From DATKDU01 sp035512595 (GTDB taxonomy: Bacteria > Planctomycetota > Planctomycetia > Pirellulales > Pirellulaceae), in the NCBI GenBank assembly GCA_035512595.1, contig DATKDU010000495.1, positions 1-7,540 on the forward strand: DNA of 7,540 nucleotides. The letters run 5' to 3'. Shown here piece by piece: positions 1 through 5,239 of this stretch. The notes below the pieces were generated by a model. The model saw only the letters and a list, made by a program, of their open reading frames with translations, was not told the origin of the DNA and ran no database searches. How positions within the stretch are numbered: position 1 is the stretch's first letter; each line of letters starts with the position of its first letter. The position numbers were made by a program, and so were the translations under genes.

Positions 1-77
1 AACGACCGGTGGACGGCATACCAGCGGCGGCGGGCCAGGTTCGGGCTGAAGCGGCGTTTGCGTTTTCCGTCGGGCAT
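1..77 (-). CDS. Partial CDS, 5' end only, Arg-rich N-terminus, unknown product
   Basis: An ATG on the minus strand (75-77) is preceded by a perfect AGGAGG Shine-Dalgarno (85-90) with 7 bases of spacing. The frame stays open for 25 codons to the window edge. The visible protein begins MPDGKRKRRFSPNLARRR and continues with Trp-Tyr-Ala-Val-His-Arg-Ser. It is strongly basic, with 9 Arg/Lys in the first 18 residues, and has no signal peptide. A basic N-terminus of this kind could be a cytoplasmic anchor before a membrane helix or a nucleic-acid-binding tail; the visible part cannot decide. The possible 31-aa membrane peptide at 133-228 lies 55 bases upstream on the same strand and may share its transcript. 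The start is well supported; the function is unknown. Confidence 0.7.
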   Translation of the reverse strand, partial: MPDGKRKRRFSPNLARRRWYAVHRS

Positions 78-84
78 GACTCGT

Positions 85-90
85 CCTCCT
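85..90 (-). promoter_or_regulatory. Strong ribosome binding site for the left-edge gene
   Basis: On the minus strand this reads AGGAGG, a full match to the anti-Shine-Dalgarno core, 7 bases before the ATG at 75-77. It is the main evidence that the short open frame running off the left edge is a real gene. Confidence 0.75.
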
Positions 91-132
91 GAAAGTGTCT
101 GCCGTACTCAGCGCGAAACGTCGGCCTTTGTT

Positions 133-228
133 TCAGAAGGGGTGAACGGGACGAACGGGGCGGGCAATCAAGCCGAACGACATGGCCAGCGTGCCGAAGA
201 AAATAGCGGTCAGAAAGGCGGTGAACAT
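133..228 (-). CDS. Possible small membrane peptide, 31 aa
   Basis: A minus-strand ATG (226-228) opens a 31-residue frame ending in TGA at 133-135. The peptide starts MFTAFLTAIFFGTLAMSFGL. Residues 1-21 form one hydrophobic helix long enough to cross a membrane, followed by a short tail with Arg/Pro/Val alternation (IARPVRPVHPF). It therefore looks like a single-pass small membrane protein. Only a weak purine stretch (GAAAAAAGAG) precedes the ATG, so the translation signal is poor. The frame is open further upstream to a stop at 337-339, with a TTG at 283-285 as an alternative start. It lies directly upstream of the left-edge gene. I recognise no family, and the helix could be chance coding in a GC-rich spacer. 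Confidence 0.35.
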   Translation of the reverse strand: MFTAFLTAIFFGTLAMSFGLIARPVRPVHPF

Positions 229-445
229 GGCTCTTTTTTCCAGCGATACAGGCTCTGCGGGTTGAACGCAGAACCATATTCGCAAGAGCAGGGCCGAAAG
301 GCAGGTCAGCGCGAGATGCTCGCTGCAAGTGACTATTTAGAAAGCACTTGCGGATGGTGAAGTGACCTCCGGCGGACGCTGGCTACCTACGTCGCTATGT
401 TATCCGAATGACGGCGCTCGGCCCATCAAAGCGACTATGCCGAAT

Positions 446-487
446 AGAAAAAACGGACAGCACAGCGGCTGTCCGCCGTGCTGTCCG
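446..487 (-). terminator. Rho-independent terminator after the 124-aa secreted protein gene
   Basis: An inverted repeat pairs CGGACAGCAC (454-463) with GTGCTGTCCG (478-487). After a single A/C mismatch (464/477) it continues as GCGG (465-468) with CCGC (473-476) around the loop CTGT. This gives 14 base pairs with one mismatch and a tetraloop. Read on the minus strand, the hairpin is followed immediately by six T residues (complement of AAAAAA at 448-453). It lies 33 bases past the TAA of the gene at 521-895 and fits it as an intrinsic terminator. On the plus strand no T-run follows, so it is probably one-directional. Apart from this element, I see nothing else supportable between 229 and 520. 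Confidence 0.85.
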
Positions 488-520
488 CGCTGGCAAAGGA
501 GAAAGTCAAACGAGGACGGC

Positions 521-895
521 TTACCACGGTCCCCGCACCGGGTAGACGCCAAGCTGATCGGTGTGGCTCGGCCATAGCGGGGTCGGCAGCAGCAGCATTC
601 CGCCGCCGCCGCCGCCCGGATAGGCGCGGCCGAACTGGTGATAAATCGGGTTGATCTCGGTCGCCGTGACCCCCCATCCGTAGCTGCTGATCATCTTCGA
701 GTTCGGCGGGACGACGAGCGCCACCGGCGCGCCCCAGCCCGTGTGATAGTAGTTGCCGTGCCAGGGCCGGTTTTGGGCATAGCGGCCCGCCAGGTAAGCG
801 GCCCGCTCGCGGGGATGGACGGCCTGCGCCTCGCCGGCCAGGCACAAACTCCCGGCCACTGCCGCAGCCAGAGCGAGAAAGCGAAGGGTGTTCAC
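521..895 (-). CDS. Secreted planctomycete hypothetical protein, 124 aa
   Basis: The start is GTG (893-895), with GGAGA (902-906) 6 bases upstream. Residues 1-25 are a classical signal peptide: Arg5, a hydrophobic core from about 6 to 20, and an Ala-Gln-Ala site at 23-25, so the mature protein starts near Val26. The mature part is rich in Tyr, Pro, Gly and Trp. Its middle (residues about 54-90) contains WGAPVALVVPPNSKM and NPIYHQFGR, followed by six glycines (94-99) and a C-terminal block ending GVYPVRGPW. This pattern matches, from memory, a small exported family widespread in planctomycetes with no assigned function. There are no obvious catalytic residues and no cysteine in the mature part. 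A strong terminator follows. The gene lies 108 bases downstream of another exported-protein gene on the same strand. That it is a real secreted protein is well supported; its role (cell envelope or matrix) is a guess. Confidence 0.85.
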   Translation of the reverse strand: MNTLRFLALAAAVAGSLCLAGEAQAVHPRERAAYLAGRYAQNRPWHGNYYHTGWGAPVALVVPPNSKMISSYGWGVTATEINPIYHQFGRAYPGGGGGGMLLLPTPLWPSHTDQLGVYPVRGPW

Positions 896-926
896 GATAA
901 GTCTCCAGGCGGGAATGGACTGTGTC

Positions 927-975
927 GTAGCCGAGTTCGTACGAGTTTGGTCCGAAGTCCTACGACTTCGGCTAC
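927..975. repeat. Intergenic imperfect palindrome (GTAGCCGA...TCGGCTAC)
   Basis: Bases 927-941 pair with 961-975 over 15 positions, broken by one G-T wobble (935/967) and one mismatch (936/966). The outer arms are GTAGCCGA and TCGGCTAC. A competing inner hairpin, CGAAGTC (953-959) / GACTTCG (964-970) with a 4-base loop, overlaps the right arm, so the element can fold in two mutually exclusive ways. It lies in the 108-base spacer between the two minus-strand secreted-protein genes. No T-run follows on either strand, so it is not a standard terminator. From memory, short palindromes built from GTAGCCGAAGTC are dispersed in planctomycete genomes; a REP-like element is the likeliest reading. Confidence 0.5.
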
Positions 976-1003
976 AGGGTCGATGTGCGTTGACTGCCGA
1001 CGT

Positions 1004-1558
1004 TTACCGATATCGCACGCACGTACGGGTCAATCCCATGCCGTTGTCGTAGTACCGGTGATAAGTGCGGTGATGCTTGTACATGAACTCGTGCGGCATC
1101 AGCGGCTGGTAGGTGATGTACGTGTGGCCCACGTGCGCCGGCACGGGGCGGGGAGACAGGTAGAGCGGCGCGGTATTGGCGCCGCAGTAGCCGCCGATCC
1201 AGTAATTATAGAACAGGTCGTGCTCGCCGTAGTAGCGATAGACGCAATTCCCCCAGTTCGCGCCGACCTCGCCATACGGACCGTGCAGGCCGTAGGCCCG
1301 TGGATAAGGGGATTGGCGATAGCCATACGCATCTTGGTGCAGATGCGTCGTGGATGGCCAGCCGTGCTGCGCGTAGCCGTGCAACCCGTTGCCATGGAGG
1401 ACGTGACCGTGCAGGCCGTGCGGGCAGCCGGCCCCGTGCAGGCCGCCGCGACCGCGGCAGTGCGCACATTCATCCTGGGCGTGGGCGACGTTTCCAGCAA
1501 GCGGCGAGAGCAGCGCGGCCATCCCGGCCAGCGCCGCACAGAGAACAAGCGACTTCAT
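1004..1558 (-). CDS. Secreted His/Gly/Tyr-rich planctomycete protein, 184 aa
   Basis: The chosen start is the ATG at 1556-1558, because AAAGGAG (1566-1572) lies 7 bases upstream and a signal peptide begins there: Lys2, a hydrophobic stretch from 4 to about 22, and cleavage after Ala-His-Ala (25-27). An in-frame ATG at 1633 would put 25 non-conserved residues in front of the signal and is rejected. The mature N-terminus has a Cys-Ala-His-Cys pair (31-34) and then a repetitive zone (39-66) of Leu-His-Gly-type units with a third Cys at 45. Roughly 18 histidines occur in about 157 mature residues. The C-terminal third is Tyr/His/Arg-rich and holds a conserved-looking block with PLMPHEFMYKHHRTYHRYY and a final Thr-Arg-Thr element, which I recall from exported planctomycete proteins of unknown function. 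Metal binding is suggested by composition only. It may share a transcript with the downstream 124-aa gene across a palindromic spacer. Confidence 0.85.
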   Translation of the reverse strand: MKSLVLCAALAGMAALLSPLAGNVAHAQDECAHCRGRGGLHGAGCPHGLHGHVLHGNGLHGYAQHGWPSTTHLHQDAYGYRQSPYPRAYGLHGPYGEVGANWGNCVYRYYGEHDLFYNYWIGGYCGANTAPLYLSPRPVPAHVGHTYITYQPLMPHEFMYKHHRTYHRYYDNGMGLTRTCVRYR

Positions 1559-1922
1559 GGACGAACTCCTTTGCATCCAGCTTGAAAACGGCCGCGGCAC
1601 TGGGTCGGAGGGGCGAACCGCGGCATTTGGCAATCGGCGGTCCGCAGCGCCCCCAAGTACGGCGGCAGCGGTCCGCTAGTGGGCTTTTTCGGCAGGAGAT
1701 TTTCTAGGGGTGAGCCGATTCAGTTCGTGTCGTAGCATCTATTTATTGCGTGTCGATAGTGCCCGTAGCACCGTTAAAGCCGGCTGGGAGAAAAGCGGCA
1801 GATTCGTTACGATTGCTACGGTTTGACAGCCGTTCCCCAAAGCCCGCCCGCTGGCTCCTTGCGACCCCCAAGGCGTCATTCTGTCCGCGGCCGGGAAGGT
1901 GAAGGAGCACCCGTTTTTCGCC
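1559..1922. other. Divergent intergenic region upstream of the topoisomerase VI genes
   Basis: This 364-base stretch separates the minus-strand exported-protein genes from the plus-strand topoisomerase cluster, so promoters for both directions should lie here. I see the Shine-Dalgarno of the minus-strand gene (1566-1572) and an AAGGAG (1902-1907) ahead of the topoisomerase gene. The 7-mer CGTAGCA occurs at 1731-1737 and 1764-1770, and inverted at 1814-1820. No convincing paired -35/-10 was found; a TTGACA at 1823-1828 has no TATAAT-like partner at the right distance. No RNA gene or credible small coding frame was recognised. Confidence 0.5.
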
Positions 1923-4043
1923 ATGGTTAAAGCGAACAAAGATTCCACCGCCGAAAAGTCCGATCGATTGACCGAGTCCAATGGCGATGCTGCGGACGAG
2001 AAGGTCAACGGCGCGACCAACGGGCGTGCCAATGGCCATTTGCATGCCGAATCGTCCGGTCGCCGCCGCGCTACGGCCGAAACGATGGCCACGAAGCAGC
2101 GCGACATCAGCGTCAGCGAGTTCTTTGCCAAGAACCGGCACCTGCTGGGCTTCGACAATCCCCGCAAGGCGCTGCTGACGACCGTCAAGGAAGCGGTCGA
2201 TAACTCGCTTGACGCCTGCGAAGAAGCGGGCCTGGTTCCCGAAATTTGGGTCCACATCGAGGCCGTCGGCAACAACCGCTTCAAGGTCGGCGTGCAGGAC
2301 AATGGCCCTGGCATCGTCAAGAAGCAGATCCCGCTAATCTTCGGCAAGCTGCTCTACGGCTCGAAGTTTCACCGCCTGCGGATGAGCCGCGGCCAACAAG
2401 GGATCGGCATCTCCGCCGCCGGCATGTACGGAATGCTAACCACCGGCAAGCCGGTGAAGATCTTATCGAAGATTTCGCCGCGCAAGCCGGCCCATTATTT
2501 CGAGCTCCAGATCGACACCAAGCGCAACCAGCCGGAGATCATCAACGGCAAAGGGGAAGGGATCGACATCCCTCCCGGCGAGAAAGGGCACAAGGAGATT
2601 GCGGCCCACGGCATCGAATGGGAGACGCACTATCCGGCCGAGGAAGGAAAGGAGCCAGTCGAGCTCAAAAGCGGCACGCGCGTCACGATCGAGCTGGAAG
2701 CCAAGTACGTCCGCGGCCGCGGGAGCGTCGATGAGTACCTGGAGCAGACGGCCATCGCCAACCCGCACGTCACGATTCACTACAAGGATCCCGAGGGGAA
2801 CGAGACCAGTTACGGCCGTTCCACGACGCAATTGCCGCCGGAGCCGAAGGAGATCAAGCCCCATCCGTACGGCGTCGAGCTGGGGCGGCTGGTGACGATG
2901 CTCAAGGATACGCATGCCGGCACAATCTCGGCCTTCCTCACGGAGTCGTTCAGCCGCGTCAGCAGCAGCGTCGCTCGCAACTTGTGCGAAGCGGCCAAGA
3001 TCAGCACGCGGATGAACCCCAAGAAAGTGGGCCGCCAGGAAGCGGATGCCCTCTATCAGGCCATCCAGAACACGCGGATCAGTGCCCCATCCACCGACTG
3101 CATCTGCCCGATCGGCGAGCCTCTGATTCTCAAGGGGCTGCACCACGTTGTTCCGGGCGAGTTTTATTGCGCCGCGACGCGGCCGCCGGCCGTTTACCGC
3201 GGCAATCCGTTCGTGATCGAGGTCGGCCTGGCGTTCGGCGGCGCTCCGTCGATCCAGAAGGTGACGCTGGAAGGGCTGACCGAATCGCTCGAAGGGAGCG
3301 ACGCCCGCACGTTGCGGCAGTTCCTGATCAACACGTTCGACGGCATTGGCGCCGATGCGGCCGACAAGATCATCGCCGAATCGAAGCTTGGCACGCGGCA
3401 GAGTCCGCAGCGACTGGAGAAAAAACAGGTCGAACAACTGCATGGGGCGATGCACAGCGTCAACCTCACCGAAGGGCAGACGATGCAGGTGCTGCGGTAT
3501 GCCAACCGAGTGCCGCTCCAGTTCCAGGCGGCGGGTTGCGCCATCACGCAAGGAGTAATGCAAAACAACTGGCGCTCTTATGGCCTCTCGCAGTCGCGCG
3601 GCCAATTGCCGCACGGTCCGGTGACGGTCATGGTCCACATGGCCAGCGTGTGGGTGCCGTTCACCAGCGAGTCGAAGGAAGCGATTGCCGGCTATCCGGA
3701 GATTCAGAAGGAGTTGCGGCTAGCCCTGCAAGCAGTCGGCCGCAAGCTCGGCATGTACCTCAACGCCCGCAACCGGGTGAAGGCGGAAGGGGAGCGGCGG
3801 AGCGTCTTCCTGCGCTATCTCAAGGAGGTCTCGCTGGCCGTCGGTGTGATCAACGACATGTCCGAGAAGAAGCAGAAGGAGCTTTACGAGCAGCTCCTCA
3901 ACGTGGCCAAGCGGAAGACGGCGGAGGCGGATACGAAGCTCGACAATCGCGGGAAGAAGGTGAAGGAGGAGAGTGCGGATGAGTTTGGGGAGAATGTGTT
4001 GATTGTGGCCAGCGAATTGGAATCGCCTGAAGCAACGCGGTAG
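1923..4043 (+). CDS. top6B: DNA topoisomerase VI subunit B (type IIB ATPase subunit), 706 aa
   Basis: This is the ATPase and clamp subunit of topoisomerase VI, which couples ATP binding to passage of one DNA duplex through a break made by subunit A. The Bergerat (GHKL) fold is complete: N-box with Glu90, Asn94 and Asp97; G1 box Asp126-Asn-Gly-Pro-Gly; G2 box SRGQQGIGISAA (155-166); and an SGT element (250-252). An H2TH domain follows at about 338-387. The transducer then has APSTDC, a VEVG-like strand with GG (439-440), RYANRVPL (525 on) and PFTSESKEAI, where Lys585 probably is the ATP-contacting switch lysine. A block at about 455-518, absent from the archaeal pattern I know, resembles a second H2TH. 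The ATG at 1923 is preferred; its AAGGAG is 15 bases away, which is long. A GTG at 1899 and the ATG at 2085 (start of MATKQRDISVSEFF, where conservation begins) are alternatives. The first 54 residues are polar low-complexity sequence. Confidence 0.95.
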   Translation: MVKANKDSTAEKSDRLTESNGDAADEKVNGATNGRANGHLHAESSGRRRATAETMATKQRDISVSEFFAKNRHLLGFDNPRKALLTTVKEAVDNSLDACEEAGLVPEIWVHIEAVGNNRFKVGVQDNGPGIVKKQIPLIFGKLLYGSKFHRLRMSRGQQGIGISAAGMYGMLTTGKPVKILSKISPRKPAHYFELQIDTKRNQPEIINGKGEGIDIPPGEKGHKEIAAHGIEWETHYPAEEGKEPVELKSGTRVTIELEAKYVRGRGSVDEYLEQTAIANPHVTIHYKDPEGNETSYGRSTTQLPPEPKEIKPHPYGVELGRLVTMLKDTHAGTISAFLTESFSRVSSSVARNLCEAAKISTRMNPKKVGRQEADALYQAIQNTRISAPSTDCICPIGEPLILKGLHHVVPGEFYCAATRPPAVYRGNPFVIEVGLAFGGAPSIQKVTLEGLTESLEGSDARTLRQFLINTFDGIGADAADKIIAESKLGTRQSPQRLEKKQVEQLHGAMHSVNLTEGQTMQVLRYANRVPLQFQAAGCAITQGVMQNNWRSYGLSQSRGQLPHGPVTVMVHMASVWVPFTSESKEAIAGYPEIQKELRLALQAVGRKLGMYLNARNRVKAEGERRSVFLRYLKEVSLAVGVINDMSEKKQKELYEQLLNVAKRKTAEADTKLDNRGKKVKEESADEFGENVLIVASELESPEATR
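3321..3470 (+). other. Extra H2TH-like module inside the TopVI-B transducer
   Basis: Codons 467-516 of subunit B encode a segment opening FLINTFDGIGADAADKII, then TR, SP, and a Leu-rich helix. It aligns without gaps over 50 residues to the subunit's own H2TH domain (codons 338-387, bases 2934-3083, opening FLTESFSRVSSSVA). Shared residues include Phe1, Leu2, Phe6, Ala14, Lys22, Thr25-Arg26, Pro29, Leu41 and Ala44 of the aligned block, about 10 identities plus many conservative pairs. The GIG turn followed by A..II resembles ribosomal protein S13, the prototype of the H2TH fold. The segment lies between the GG strand (439-440) and RYANRVPL (525 on), a junction that is short in archaeal subunits as I remember them. 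Confidence 0.6.
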
Positions 4044-4081
4044 AATTCAGGCAAGTCCACTGTCGTTGTTGTGAGGTAGCC

Positions 4082-4330
4082 ATGACCGTTGAGCGACTCC
4101 AAGAGTTGTATCGCGCGAAACCCTTTCGCTCGTTCATCCTGCACTTGGCCGATGGGGGCGAGGTGATCGTAAAATCGCCCGAATTCATGGCCTTCTCGCC
4201 CACTGGGCGGACAATCTCCGTGCATGAACCAGACGACTCGCTGAGGATCATCGACCTGCTGCTTGTCACCGAGGCTGTCGTGCCTGGCAACGGTGATACC
4301 CGCGGGCGTCCGCCGAAGTCGAGGAAGTAG
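4082..4330 (+). CDS. Small planctomycete hypothetical protein, 82 aa
   Basis: The ATG at 4082 has GAGG (4073-4076) 5 bases upstream and begins 38 bases after subunit B ends. The protein is soluble, with no signal or membrane helix. It starts MTVERLQELYRAKPFRSF and continues with alternating hydrophobic residues suggestive of a small beta-rich fold: ILHLADGGEVIV, PEFMAFSPTGRTISV, then IIDLLLVTEAVV. It ends in a basic tail (RGRPPKSRK). From memory, the 'PFRPF-LADG-PEF-TGRT-ID-LLV' pattern is a common small family in planctomycetes, often present in many copies and without known function. Only 3 bases separate it from the next gene, whose Shine-Dalgarno overlaps its last codons, so the two are probably translationally coupled. 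No catalytic residues are recognisable. Confidence 0.8.
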   Translation: MTVERLQELYRAKPFRSFILHLADGGEVIVKSPEFMAFSPTGRTISVHEPDDSLRIIDLLLVTEAVVPGNGDTRGRPPKSRK

Positions 4331-4333
4331 GCC

Positions 4334-5206
4334 ATGCCCCTCGTACCATTGGTCGAATCGTCGGTCGTCCCCTTTGAACGGCGACTTGACGGAAACCTCC
4401 AGCGGGCCTTAAACGAAGGCGGCTGGTATTTCGAAGAGCGCGGATCGATATGGCAGACGTGCCGGAAGATCACAGCCCTGCTCGACCAAGAGCAGATCGC
4501 ATACGCGATCACCGGGGCCTTGGCCCTATTCCATCATGGCTATCGGCGATTTACGCAAAATGTGAACCTCTTGGTCGCGGCAGTCGATTTCGAGCGCGCC
4601 CGACACGCCAAATCAGGTTTTGTTCTGGCGTCGCAGGTCGGCCGCAACTTGATCGACGAGACAACCGGAGTCCGCGTACATTTTGTCAAGTCCGGTGAAT
4701 TCCCCGGCGGCGGCAACGGAATGGGTATTCAGTTTCCGGACCCAAGCGATGTGATTGTACAACGGGCTGGCTTGCGATTCCTGACTTTGCCGGTGCTGAT
4801 CGACTTGAAACTGGCAGCGGGGCTGTCGAATCGCGACCGCCTCCGCGACGTGTGCGATATCGAACAGTTGATTATTGAACTGGGACTGGGCAAAGACTTC
4901 GCTGACCACTTGAATCCCCGCATTCAAAGTGCATTTCGCGAAATCTGTCAGCGCATTGATTCGGCCGAGACCAGGTATCTTAGGCTGATTCCAATGCCGC
5001 CGGACGCCGCGGACTCACGCACCATCGAGGAACTGTTGGAGTTTTCCGGAAACGACCGACCACTACTCGAGTCGATGCGTGCCCAAGGCGTTATCCTAAA
5101 CATTGATCGTCCCTTCTACCAAGGTTCGGCGATTATGCTGTCAATGCACCGTCTCGTCGCTCGCAAGTTCGATATGCATCCCGAGTCCGATCATTGGTTT
5201 CCGTAA
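4334..5206 (+). CDS. Nucleotidyltransferase-fold protein with degraded active site, 290 aa
   Basis: The ATG at 4334 is preceded by GAGGAAG (4321-4327) at 6 bases, inside the end of the previous gene. Residues 48-80 match the polymerase-beta-type minimal nucleotidyltransferase start: a helix, then AITGALALFHHGYRR (the G-[A/S] turn at Gly61), then Thr74 and the strand normally reading T-x-D-V-D. Here that strand is TQNVNLLV, so both metal-binding aspartates are asparagine (Asn76, Asn78). The later strand that usually supplies the third carboxylate appears to be GVRVHF, with His116 in the candidate position. A conserved-looking FPDPSDV (134-140) and LPVLIDLKLAAGL (152-164) follow, as in planctomycete nucleotidyltransferase-like proteins I recall. 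The C-terminal 80 residues are unrecognised. The gene ends in tandem stops TAA-TAG. It is probably catalytically dead or binds nucleotide only. AbiEii or MNT-type toxin kinship is possible but unproven. Confidence 0.75.
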   Translation: MPLVPLVESSVVPFERRLDGNLQRALNEGGWYFEERGSIWQTCRKITALLDQEQIAYAITGALALFHHGYRRFTQNVNLLVAAVDFERARHAKSGFVLASQVGRNLIDETTGVRVHFVKSGEFPGGGNGMGIQFPDPSDVIVQRAGLRFLTLPVLIDLKLAAGLSNRDRLRDVCDIEQLIIELGLGKDFADHLNPRIQSAFREICQRIDSAETRYLRLIPMPPDAADSRTIEELLEFSGNDRPLLESMRAQGVILNIDRPFYQGSAIMLSMHRLVARKFDMHPESDHWFP

Positions 5207-5239
5207 TAGCGATCCGAATGTGACATTCAAGGAATAGCC

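Noticed and set aside
58..577. Plus-strand frames at 58-360 and 362-577
   Set aside because: No Shine-Dalgarno and no recognisable protein features. They overlap the well-marked minus-strand start at 77 and the terminator hairpin at 446-487.
638..1585. Plus-strand open frame of 315 codons
   Set aside because: It is antisense to both secreted-protein genes, which have signal peptides, Shine-Dalgarno sequences and recognisable conserved blocks. The plus-strand product shows none of these.
1823..1828. TTGACA as a sigma-70 -35 box for the topoisomerase operon
   Set aside because: The sequence 16-18 bases downstream is GC-rich (AGCCCGCCCGCTGG region) and has no TATAAT-like element, so the match is probably chance.
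2463..3638. Long open frame (391 codons) on the minus strand
   Set aside because: It lies wholly antisense to the conserved topoisomerase VI subunit B. Its product is Arg/Leu/Asp-rich with no recognisable domain, as expected for a shadow of a GC-rich gene.
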